Below are positions 34,655-46,800 of a stretch of 64,000 bases of DNA, piece by piece. The stretch spans positions 281,509,925-281,573,924 of the forward strand of contig JBAIZL010000001.1 in the NCBI GenBank assembly GCA_036971475.1, written 5' to 3'. Numbering within the stretch: position 1 is the first letter of the stretch; each line of letters begins with the position of its first letter. Under the pieces are notes generated by a model. That model searched no databases. It was not told the DNA's origin and saw only the letters and a list, made by a program, of their open reading frames with translations. The DNA is from Prosapia bicincta (lineage: Eukaryota > Arthropoda > Insecta > Hemiptera > Cercopidae). The translations under genes and the position numbers were made by a program.

Positions 34655-34708
34655 CTGAAAAGCTGGTACATATTAGCATGATCAATCATAACATACATAA
34701 GATCTTAC
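34655..34708 (-). other. Possible short intron in the LTR4 leader
   Basis: On the minus strand GGTAAG starts the 54-nt stretch and GCTTTTCAG ends it, followed by GTGAC, at the place where LTR1 and LTR2 have the like pair. Confidence 0.3.
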
Positions 34709-34755
34709 CATGTGCCTTTCTTAACAAGTGATCCAGGTTGGACAGTGTAAAATAT

Positions 34756-34831
34756 GATCCTGCCTAATTTTACCTTTTTATAGGCTCCTGTGTTACATTT
34801 AAGCAGTATCTGCCAGTGAACTTGTCCCTGG
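34756..34831 (-). ncRNA. Two-hairpin RNA motif in LTR4
   Basis: Minus strand. Hairpin 1 is CCAGGGAC...GTTC-A-CTGG (34831-34813). Hairpin 2 pairs GATACTGCTTAA (34810-34799) with TTAGGCAGGATC (34767-34756) with one mismatch and one G-U pair. The loop holds ACACAGGAGCCT (34793-34782), identical over 12 nt to that of LTR1. Confidence 0.6.
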
Positions 34832-35841
34832 ACTTTGAATTAAAAACTGATTATCTTTTAGTATAGCTCAAATATTTTAAATTAATTTACTCTCAGGAGG
34901 AAACTATCATGTTGTAACATTAGGCTTTTATTTTATTGCATTTATCATTTTGGGAATTTAAATACTCTTGATATATAAATTTACAACCTTTATTAGTTGA
35001 AAAAAAAACCTAATTTTTTTTGTATTTATTTATTAAAACAGGATTTTTTTAAATAAATAAACAATATTTGCATATTAATTTTAATGAAAAAATATAAAAA
35101 CTAACAATATAATAGACTTTGTGATTTCTACTGGCATTGTTAATATGCAGAATATTATTTTAACATTACATATTTGATTGAATTTACTCTTCACATACAT
35201 TCAATTTATCTTATGAATTTAATCATTGATATTTTGATATATTTTTACAGTATATCATACGCTAATTATTTCCATTAGTTTTAATTCTTGAATTAATTTT
35301 TCTCAAGTGTTAACACATTATTCTGTTATTTTAATAGTTATTTAATAACTTCAAAATCATTTACCAATATTACATGAACTTATTTACTATTTCAAATCAT
35401 TCAAACGTTTGCAACAATTCTTTACTTTTTTGACCATTAAAAATGACCAAGTTTATAGTCGAAACCACTTGACTTATTACGTTAACACAATAAATTAATA
35501 GTTTTTACTTAATTCTTTAAATAATTACTTATTATTAAATCAGTGAAATTAAGATGATTACCACAATGAACTCAATATATTTTCTGCATATGATATAATA
35601 TTTATGAAATTTTACCTCATAACAGTGCTTCTACACAATTTTGGTTATTTTCATTTTTAGTTTTATTGTTAACATGTTATCCCAGTGTAATATCCTAATG
35701 AATTAGAGAACATTTTTATTTTTAAAACTTTTTTGAAAGCCAGGTTCACGGTCTACGAACAAAAACAAGTATAAGAGAAGAAAACGAACTTTAAAAGTTT
35801 TATTTTGTTGCACATGAAAATGTCGTGTTAAATAAATTATT

Positions 35842-35847
35842 TTTATT
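35842..35847 (-). promoter_or_regulatory. Poly(A) signal of the four-helix membrane protein gene
   Basis: AATAAA on the minus strand, 116-121 nt after the stop codon at 35963-35965. It sets the 3' end of the transcript just before LTR4. Confidence 0.6.
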
Positions 35848-35962
35848 CAATACAGTTTAAAACGAATACAGAATATAAATCGTACAATGTTTATGCTTAA
35901 CTTAACTAATATTTGGTTCCAATGGAATGGCTTCCTTTAATACAACGAGAGCGAAGCCTACT

Positions 35963-36042
35963 TCAGTGGTGGTTTTCTCCTAGAACTCCAGGCATATTAT
36001 GGTAGAAACTGTTTATAACCAAAAGGAAATATACCCTTAAAG
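35963..36042 (-). CDS. Four-helix membrane protein, last exon (TM4 and C-terminus)
   Basis: Acceptor TTTTTTCCAG ends at 36043; the stop TGA is at 35965-35963. It enters in phase 1: the G at the end of the previous exon plus CT makes Ala. It encodes 25 further residues, with the helix core ALRVYFLLVINSFYHNM and a short polar tail ending GENHH. An aromatic-rich end such as VINSFY resembles the C-terminus of small insect four-helix membrane proteins of the DUF4728 type. It fits only the 37552-37684 exon directly; inclusion of the 36475-36557 candidate would give an immediate stop. Confidence 0.75.
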
Positions 36043-37551
36043 CTGGAAAAAACAAAAGTAATTAAGTACTTGAAATATCTAACATTAAAAATATTCTACG
36101 GTTTTTTTTCTTTTTCAGTTCTTTTCATTAATTCATACATAAGGCATATACTTTATTCATATTAATTATAGGCCTAACTATTCCATAAAAAGAACCAAAA
36201 TAACATTTTTCTTTGTTGGCCTAAGCAGGAATTTGAATAAAAATTATTTTGTTTATATTGCTTAATTTACTTTTAAATGACTTAATTCTTGAAAAAACAC
36301 TATTATTAAAGAAAATAGTAAGGGACACTATTGTATAAAACAGTTATAAAGAATGATAACTTGTTACTTTTCTTGCATTAGTTTAAATCAAAATTTACAT
36401 AGGGTTTTAAAGAAAATGACATACACCTCTACACATGCCAATTACAGATCATCACAAACTATTTCATTCCTTACCTTGTAAATAACACAAACTAATTCAA
36501 CTAGTTCATAGTTCTGTCTTAGGTAAAATAATGGCACACCCTGCATGTGGTTAGCAACTTGCAGGGGAAAACAAATTTTAATTTGCATTCCAAATTTCAC
36601 TTTTACGTATGCAGTAGTGGACGTCGAATTTGACAGGGAATCCATAGAATAATGTAAAAGGTTATTTGAAAAGTAATATCTTTACAGATTAGCATAAGGA
36701 GATTCCAGTCCTTCAAGAGTTCTTGTATGATCTCCTGCGTGGTTTTTCTTAGAAGTGTTTGTTTCTTTCTAGCCAACCCCCCTCCCCGCTCTCTCTTATA
36801 TTAAATGTACTGCTTCCCTTCACTATCTTGTGTATCCATGGAAAGAGCCCAATAGCTGTGTTAATGGATAAGTAATCCTGAATCCACTCAGAGATAAACT
36901 AATTCGACATAGAAAGAGAGACTGACAGCTAAAGGACTGGGTGGCTATAGTTGCCCAGAGTTAGGTCAAAGAGAACATGGTTCACTGAGGTATAAGAATT
37001 AAGTACAATGTACTAAATCTAAATACATTTTATTAAGTGTATTGTATTATCGGCACAGAGTTAGTGAAAATAAAGTTTACTCAATGATGACTGTAACTAT
37101 TGTAATACCTATTGTTAAAAATATCTCAAAGAGTCAAACAAGATGTAGGAGGGTAATTACTACCGGTGAAGTATTTTTCCAAATTTATTTAGCATTGTAA
37201 ATACATTATTAGTAAACTAATATTCGCTAAGCCTATAGTAAGAAAAATAAGGTTTAACACGTCAATAGCTTTTTATGGAGGTAAATCAAGGTTATTATAG
37301 CAAGTAAGAGAAAAAAATCTTTGTTTAAAAACAAAGATGTTTACAACAAGTTCACCAAGGTAACAATATGAGAGAAAGAGCTTACAAACGACCCAGCTCT
37401 ACCGAGTAACCTATAACTTCAGTTTTCAAAAAAGGAAATTATGAACTAACTAAAAATATATTCCTTAATTGAAGGATAGCATATTAATAACAATTGTATT
37501 AAAACGTCTATTATTGGCATTAATAAAATAATATTTGTTTATCTTTCTTAC
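36043..37551 (-). other. Intron between the last two exons
   Basis: 1509 bp, AT-rich. Apart from the candidate alternative exon, no feature is seen. Confidence 0.7.
36475..36557 (-). CDS. Candidate alternative exon of the four-helix membrane protein gene
   Basis: Minus strand, acceptor TTTTCCCCTGCAAG, donor AAG/GTAAGG. It is open for 27 codons (includes GVPLFYLRQNYELVELVCVI) in the phase left by the previous exon. At 83 bp it shifts the frame, so the last exon would read CTT TAA and stop. It would give a variant without the fourth helix, or it is a chance open stretch with a weak acceptor. Confidence 0.3.
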
Positions 37552-37684
37552 CAACTACTGCCATCAATATCATTGTGAACTCGAAATGAGTAGGTTCACA
37601 AAAAAATAATAACCAGGAAATAGATACAATCATTAGAAGTAGAGCATTAAACGTCACATAGAGTCTGACATAGAAGTGTTTTTT
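37552..37684 (-). CDS. Four-helix membrane protein, exon with TM3
   Basis: Acceptor TTATTTTTCAG, donor G/GTAAGA. It is 133 bp, phase 0 in and phase 1 out, and open only in the frame that its neighbours demand. It starts KKHFYVRLYVT, then a hydrophobic segment FNALLLMIVSISWLLFF, a short polar loop CEPTHFEFT, and the start of TM4 (MILMAVV). It follows the TM2 exon across a 15.3-kb intron full of satellite DNA. It contains no satellite sequence itself. Confidence 0.75.
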
Positions 37685-37845
37685 CTGAAAAATAAAATAT
37701 TCAAGTATGATTGGTTAACATAAAAGTTACAAATAGAAATTTAAAATAATTCTTTAAAAAATTCTTTAAAATAGTGTTTTAAAACAAGATAGAATATTTA
37801 GAGAGATAAAACTGTAATAGGGTCTATATGTTAACTCTAGAAGCC

Positions 37846-40800
37846 TACTTGTAACTAAGTTCATTCTGTATGGTATATATTTAGCCTACGTACTTGTAAC
37901 TAAGTTCATTCTGTATGGTATATATTTAGCCTACGTACTTGTAACTAAGTTCATTCTGTATGGTATATATTTAGCCTACGTAATTGTAACTACGTTTTTT
38001 CTGTATGGTATATACTTAGCCTACGTACTTGTAACTACGTTTATTCTGTATGGTATATATTTATCCTACGTACTTGTAACTAAGTTCATTCTGTATGGTA
38101 TATATTTAGCCTACGTACTTGTAACTACGTTCATTCTGTATGGTATATATTTAGCCTACGTACTTGTAACTAAGTTCATTCTGTATGGTATATATTTAGC
38201 CTACGTACTTGTAACTACGTTTATTCTGTATGGTATATATTTAGCCTACGTACTTGTAACTAAGTTCATTCTGTATGGTATATATTTAACCTACGTACTG
38301 TAACTACGTTTATTCTGTATGGTATATATTTAGCCTACGTACTTGTAACTAAGTTCATTCTGTATGGTATATATTTAGCCTACGTACTTGTAACTACGTT
38401 TATTCTGTATGGTATATATTTAGCCTACGTACTTGTAACTACGTTCATTCTGTATGGTATATATTTAGCCTACGTACTTGTAACTAAGTTTATTCTGTAT
38501 GGTATATATTTAGCCTACGTACTTGTAACTACGTTTATTCTGTATGGTATATATTTAGCCTACGTACTTGTAACTACGTTTATTCTGTATGGTATATATT
38601 TAGCCTAAGTACTTGTAACTACGTTTATTCTGTATGGTATATATTTAGCCTACGTACTTGTAACTACGTTTATTCTGTATGGTATATATTTATCCTACGT
38701 ACTTGTAACTAAGTTCATTCTGTATGGTATATATTTAGCCTACGTACTTGTAACTAAGTTCATTCTGTATGGTATATATTTAGCCTACGTACTTGTAACT
38801 AAGTTCATTCTGTATGGTATATATTTATCCTACGTACTTGTAACTAAGTTCATTCTGTATGGTATATATTTAGCCTACGTACTTGTAACTACGTTCATTC
38901 TGTATGGTATATATTTATCCTACGTACTTGTAACTAAGTTCATTCTGTATGGTATATATTTAGCCTACGTACTTGTAACTAAGTTCATTCTGTATGGTAT
39001 ATATTTATCCTACGTACTTGTAACTAAGTTCATTCTGTATGGTATATAATTATTCTACGTACTTGTAACTACGTTCATTCTGTATGGTATATATTTATCC
39101 TACGTACTTGTAACTAAGTTCATTCTGTATGGTATATATTTAGCCTACGTACTTGTAACTAAGTTCATTCTGTATGGTATATATTTATCCTACGTACTTG
39201 TAACTAAGTTCATTCTGTATGGTATATATTTATCCTACGTACTTGTAACTAAGTTCATTCTGTATGGTATATATTTAGCCTACGTACTTGTAACTACGTT
39301 CATTCTGTATGGTATATATTTAGCCTACGTACTTGTAACTAAGTTCATTCTGTATGGTATATATTTAGCCTACGTACTGTAACTACGTTTATTCTGTATG
39401 GTATATATTTAGCCTACGTACTTGTAACTAAGTTCATTCTGTATGGTATATATTTAGCCTACGTACTTGTAACTACGTTTATTCTGTATGGTATATATTT
39501 AGCCTACGTACTTGTAACTAAGTTCATTCTGTATGGTATATATTTAGCCTACGTACTGTAACTACGTTTATTCTGTATGGTATATATTTAGCCTACGTAC
39601 TTGTAACTAAGTTCATTCTGTATGGTATATATTTAGCCTACGTACTTGTAACTACGTTTATTCTGTATGGTATATATTTAGCCTACGTACTTGTAACTAC
39701 GTTCATTCTGTATGGTATATATTTAGCCTACGTACTTGTAACTAAGTTCATTCTGTATGGTATATATTTAGCCTACGTACTTGTAACTACGTTCATTCTG
39801 TATGGTATATATTTATCCTACGTACTTGTAACTAAGTTCATTCTGTATGGTATATATTTAGCCTACGTACTTGTAACTACGTTCATTCTGTATGGTACAT
39901 ATTTAGCCTACGTACTTGTAACTACGTTCATTCTGTATGGTATATATTTATCCTACGTACTTGTAACTAAGTTCATTCTGTATGGTATATATTTATCCTA
40001 CGTACTTGTAACTAAGTTCATTCTGTATGGTATATATTTAGCCTACGTACTTGTAACTAAGTTCATTCTGTATGGTATATATTTAGCCTACGTACTTGTA
40101 ACTAAGTTCATTCTGTATGGTATATATTTATCCTACCTACTTGTAACTAAGTTCATTCTGTATGGTATATATTTATCCTACGTACTTGTAACTACGTTCA
40201 TTCTGTATGGTATATATTTATCCTACGTACTTGTAACTAAGTTCATTCTGTATGGTATATATTTAGCCTACGTACTTGTAACTACGTTTATTCTGTATGG
40301 TATATATTTAGCCTACGTACTTGTAACTAAGTTCATTCTGTATGGTATATATTTAGCCTACGTACTGTAACTACGTTTATTCTGTATGGTATATATTTAG
40401 CCTACGTACTTGTAACTAAGTTCATTCTGTATGGTATATATTTAGCCTACGTACTTGTAACTACGTTTATTCTGTATGGTATATATTTAGCCTACGTACT
40501 TGTAACTACGTTCATTCTGTATGGTATATATTTAGCCTACGTACTTGTAACTAAGTTTATTCTGTATGGTATATATTTAGCCTACGTACTTGTAACTACG
40601 TTTATTCTGTATGGTATATATTTAGCCTACGTACTTGTAACTACGTTTATTCTGTATGGTATATATTTAGCCTAAGTACTTGTAACTACATTTATTCTGT
40701 ATGGTATATAATTAGCCTACGTACTTGTAACTACGTTTATTCTGTATGGTATATATTTATCCTACGTACTTGTAACTAAGTTCATTCTGTATGGTATATA

Positions 40801-43800
40801 TTTAGCCTACGTACTTGTAACTAAGTTCATTCTGTATGGTATATATTTAGCCTACGTACTTGTAACTAAGTTCATTCTGTATGGTATATATTTATCCTAC
40901 GTACTTGTAACTAAGTTCATTCTGTATGGTATATATTTAGCCTACGTACTTGTAACTACGTTCATTCTGTATGGTATATATTTAGCCTACGTACTTGTAA
41001 CTAAGTTCATTCTGTATGGTATATATTTAGCCTACGTACTTGTAACTACGTTTATTCTGTATGGTATATATTTAGCCTACGTACTTGTAACTAAGTTCAT
41101 TCTGTATGGTATATATTTAGCCTACGTACTTGTAACTACGTTCATTCTGTATGGTATATATTTATCCTACGTACTTGTAACTAAGTTCATTCTGTATGGT
41201 ATATATTTAGCCTACATACTTGTAACTACGTTCATTCTGTATGGTATATATTTAGCCTACGTACTTGTAACTAAGTTCATTCTGTATGGTATATATTTAG
41301 CCTACGTACTTGTAACTACGTTTATTCTGTATGGTATATATTTAGCCTACGTACTTGTAACTAAGTTCATTCTGTATGGTATATATTTAACCTACGTACT
41401 GTAACTACGTTTATTCTGTATGGTATATATTTAGCCTACGTACTTGTAACTAAGTTCATTCTGTATGGTATATATTTAGCCTACGTACTTGTAACTACGT
41501 TTATTCTGTATGGTATATATTTAGCCTACGTACTTGTAACTACGTTCATTCTGTATGGTATATATTTAGCCTACGTACTTGTAACTAAGTTTATTCTGTA
41601 TGGTATATATTTAGCCTACGTACTTGTAACTACGTTTATTCTGTATGGTATATATTTAGCCTACGTACTTTTAACTACGTTTATTCTGTATGGTATATAT
41701 TTAGCCTAAGTACTTGTAACTACGTTTATTCTGTATGGTATATATTTAGCCTACGTACTTGTAACTACGTTTATTCTGTATGGTATATATTTATCCTACG
41801 TACTTGTAACTAAGTTCATTCTGTATGGTATATATTTAGCCTACGTACTTGTAACTAAGTTCATTCTGTATGGTATATATTTAGCCTACGTACTTGTAAC
41901 TAAGTTCATTCTGTATGGTATATATTTATCCTACGTACTTGTAACTAAGTTCATTCTGTATGGTATATATTTAGCCTACGTACTTGTAACTACGTTCATT
42001 CTGTATGGTATATATTTATCCTACGTACTTGTAACTAAGTTCATTCTGTATGGTATATATTTAGCCTACGTACTTGTAACTAAGTTCATTCTGTATGGTA
42101 TATATTTATCCTACGTACTTGTAACTAAGTTCATTCTGTATGGTATATAATTATTCTACGTACTTGTAACTACGTTCATTCTGTATGGTATATATTTATC
42201 CTACGTACTTGTAACTAAGTTCATTCTGTATGGTATATATTTAGCCTACGTACTTGTAACTAAGTTCATTCTGTATGGTATATATTTATCCTACGTACTT
42301 GTAACTAAGTTCATTCTGTATGGTATATATTTATCCTACGTACTTGTAACTAAGTTCATTCTGTATGGTATATATTTAGCCTACGTACTTGTAACTACGT
42401 TCATTCTGTATGGTATATATTTAGCCTACGTACTTGTAACTAAGTTCATTCTGTATGGTATATATTTAGCCTACGTACTGTAACTACGTTTATTCTGTAT
42501 GGTATATATTTAGCCTACGTACTTGTAACTAAGTTCATTCTGTATAGTATATATTTAGCCTACGTACTTGTAACTACGTTTATTCTGTATGGTATATATT
42601 TAGCCTACGTACTTGTAACTAAGTTCATTCTGTATGGTATATATTTAGCCTACGTACTGTAACTACGTTTATTCTGTATGGTATATATTTAGCCTACGTA
42701 CTTGTAACTAAGTTCATTCTGTATGGTATATATTTAGCCTACGTACTTGTAACTACGTTTATTCTGTATGGTATATATTTAGCCTACGTACTTGTAACTA
42801 CGTTCATTCTGTATGGTATATATTTAGCCTACGTACTTGTAACTAAGTTCATTCTGTATGGTATATATTTAGCCTACGTACTTGTAACTACGTTCATTCT
42901 GTATGGTATATATTTATCCTACGTACTTGTAACTAAGTTCATTCTGTATGGTATATATTTAGCCTACGTACTTGTAACTACGTTCATTCTGTATGGTATA
43001 TATTTAGCCTACGTACTTGTAACTACGTTCATTCTGTATGGTATATATTTATCCTACGTACTTGTAACTAAGTTCATTCTGTATGGTATATATTTATCCT
43101 ACGTACTTGTAACTAAGTTCATTCTGTATGGTATATATTTAGCCTACGTACTTGTAACTAAGTTCATTCTGTATGGTATATATTTAGCCTACGTACTTGT
43201 AACTAAGTTCATTCTGTATGGTATATATTTATCCTACCTACTTGTAACTAAGTTCATTCTGTATGGTATATATTTATCCTACGTACTTGTAACTACGTTC
43301 ATTCTGTATGGTATATATTTATCCTACGTACTTGTAACTAAGTTCATTCTGTATGGTATATATTTAGCCTACGTACTGTAACTACGTTTATTCTGTATGG
43401 TATATATTTAGCCTACGTACTTGTAACTAAGTTCATTCTGTATGGTATATATTTAGCCTACGTACTTGTAACTACGTTTATTCTGTATGGTATATATTTA
43501 GCCTACGTACTTGTAACTACGTTCATTCTGTATGGTATATATTTAGCCTACGTACTTGTAACTAAGTTTATTCTGTATGGTATATATTTAGCCTACGTAC
43601 TTGTACCTACGTTTATTCTGTATGGTATATATTTAGCCTACGTACTTGTAACTACGTTTATTCTGTATGGTATATATTTAGCCTAAGTACTTGTAACTAC
43701 GTTTATTCTGTATGGTATATATTTAGCCTACGTACTTGTAACTACGTTTATTCTGTATGGTATATATTTATCCTACGTACTTGTAACTAAGTTCATTCTG

Positions 43801-46800
43801 TATGGTATATATTTAGCCTACGTACTTGTAACTAAGTTCATTCTGTATGGTATATATTTAGCCTACGTACTTGTAACTAAGTTCATTCTGTATGGTATAT
43901 ATTTATCCTACGTACTTGTAACTAAGTTCATTCTGTATGGTATATATTTAGCCTACGTACTTGTAACTACGTTCATTCTGTATGGTATATATTTATCCTA
44001 CGTACTTGTAACTAAGTTCATTCTGTATGGTATATATTTAGCCTACGTACTTGTAACTACGTTCATTCTGTATGGTATATATTTAGCCTACGTACTTGTA
44101 ACTAAGTTCATTCTGTATGGTATATATTTAGCCTACGTACTTGTAACTACGTTTATTCTGTATGGTATATATTTAGCCTACGTACTTGTAACTAAGTTCA
44201 TTCTGTATGGTATATATTTAACCTACGTACTGTAACTACGTTTATTCTGTATGGTATATATTTAGCCTACGTACTTGTAACTAAGTTCATTCTGTATGGT
44301 ATATATTTAGCCTACGTACTTGTAACTACGTTCATTCTGTATGGTATATATTTATCCTACGTACTTGTAACTACGTTCATTCTGTATGGTATATATTTAT
44401 CCTACGTACTTGTAACTAAGTTCATTCTGTATGGTATATATTTAGCCTACGTACTGTAACTACGTTTATTCTGTATGGTATATATTTAGCCTACGTACTT
44501 GTAACTAAGTTCATTCTGTATGGTATATATTTAGCCTACGTACTTGTAACTACGTTTATTCTGTATGGTATATATTTAGCCTACGTACTTGTAACTACGT
44601 TCATTCTGTATGGTATATATTTAGCCTACGTACTTGTAACTAAGTTTATTCTGTATGGTATATATTTAGCCTACGTACTTGTATCTACGTTTATTCTGTA
44701 TGGTATATATTTAGCCTACGTACTTGTAACTACGTTTATTCTGTATGGTATATATTTAGCCTAAGTACTTGTAACTACGTTTATTCTGTATGGTATATAT
44801 TTAGCCTACGTACTTGTAACTACGTTTATTCTGTATGGTATATATTTATCCTACGTACTTGTAACTAAGTTCATTCTGTATGGTATATATTTAGCCTACG
44901 TACTTGTAACTAAGTTCATTCTGTATGGTATATATTTAGCCTACGTACTTGTAACTAAGTTCATTCTGTATGGTATATATTTATCCTACGTACTTGTAAC
45001 TAAGTTCATTCTGTATGGTATATATTTAGCCTACGTACTTGTAACTACGTTCATTCTGTATGGTATATATTTATCCTACGTACTTGTAACTAAGTTCATT
45101 CTGTATGGTATATATTTAGCCTACGTACTTGTAACTACGTTCATTCTGTATGGTATATATTTAGCCTACGTACTTGTAACTAAGTTCATTCTGTATGGTA
45201 TATATTTAGCCTACGTACTTGTAACTACGTTTATTCTGTATGGTATATATTTAGCCTACGTACTTGTAACTAAGTTCATTCTGTATGGTATATATTTAAC
45301 CTACGTACTGTAACTACGTTTATTCTGTATGGTATATATTTAGCCTACGTACTTGTAACTAAGTTCATTCTGTATGGTATATATTTAGCCTACGTACTTG
45401 TAACTACGTTTATTCTGTATGGTATATATTTAGCCTACGTACTTGTAACTACGTTCATTCTGTATGGTATATATTTAGCCTACGTACTTGTAACTAAGTT
45501 TATTCTGTATGGTATATATTTAGCCTACGTACTTGTAACTACGTTTATTCTGTATGGTATATATTTAGCCTACGTACTTGTAACTACGTTAATTCTGTAT
45601 GGTATATATTTAGCCTAAGTACTTGTAACTACGTTTATTCTGTATGGTATATATTTAGCCTACGTACTTGTAACTACGTTTATTCTGTATGGTATATATT
45701 TATCCTACGTACTTGTAACTAAGTTCATTCTGTATGGTATATATTTAGCCTACGTACTTGTAACTAAGTTCATTCTGTATGGTATATATTTAGCCTACGT
45801 ACTTGTAACTAAGTTCATTCTGTATGGTATATATTTATCCTACGTACTTGTAACTAAGTTCATTCTGTATGGTATATATTTAGCCTACGTACTTGTAACT
45901 ACGTTCATTCTGTATGGTATATATTTATCCTACGTACTTGTAACTAAGTTCATTCTGTATGGTATATATTTAGCCTACGTACTTGTAACTAAGTTCATTC
46001 TGTATGGTATATATTTATTCTACGTACTTGTAACTAAGTTCATTCTGTATGGTATATAATTATTCTACGTACTTGTAACTACGTTCATTCTGTATGGTAT
46101 ATATTTATCCTACGTACTTGTAACTAAGTTCATTCTGTATGGTATATATTTAGCCTACGTACTTGTAACTAAGTTCATTCTGTATGGTATATATTTATCC
46201 TACGTACTTGTAACTAAGTTCATTCTGTATGGTATATATTTATCCTACGTACTTGTAACTAAGTTCATTCTGTATGGTATATATTTAGCCTACGTACTTG
46301 TAACTACGTTCATTCTGTATGGTATATATTTAGCCTACGTACTTGTAACTAAGTTCATTCTGTATGGTATATATTTAGCCTACGTACTGTAACTACGTTT
46401 ATTCTGTACGGTATATATTTAGCCTACGTACTTGTAACTAAGTTCATTCTGTATGGTATATATTTAGCCTACGTACTTGTAACTACGTTTATTCTGTATG
46501 GTATATATTTAGCCTACGTACTTGTAACTAAGTTCATTCTGTATGGTATATATTTAGCCTACGTACTGTAACTACGTTTATTCTGTATGGTATATATTTA
46601 GCCTACGTACTTGTAACTAAGTTCATTCTGTATGGTATATATTTAGCCTACGTACTTGTAACTACGTTTATTCTGTATGGTATATATTTAGCCTACGTAC
46701 TTGTAACTACGTTCATTCTGTATGGTATATATTTAGCCTACGTACTTGTAACTAAGTTCATTCTGTATGGTATATATTTAGCCTACGTACTTGTAACTAC

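Larger units (their letters stand above)
34556..35750 (-). mobile_element. Fourth LTR (LTR4), minus strand, 5' truncated
   Basis: Read on the minus strand it ends GTGTCGTTGCA at 34556, as LTR2 and LTR3 end. It contains the two-hairpin motif and the GGTAAG...TTTTCAG pair in the family order, preceded by a long AT-rich stretch. The start of the LTR and its GC-richer promoter block are not found before the host gene poly(A) signal, so it is truncated there; the upper limit given is approximate. Confidence 0.55.
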
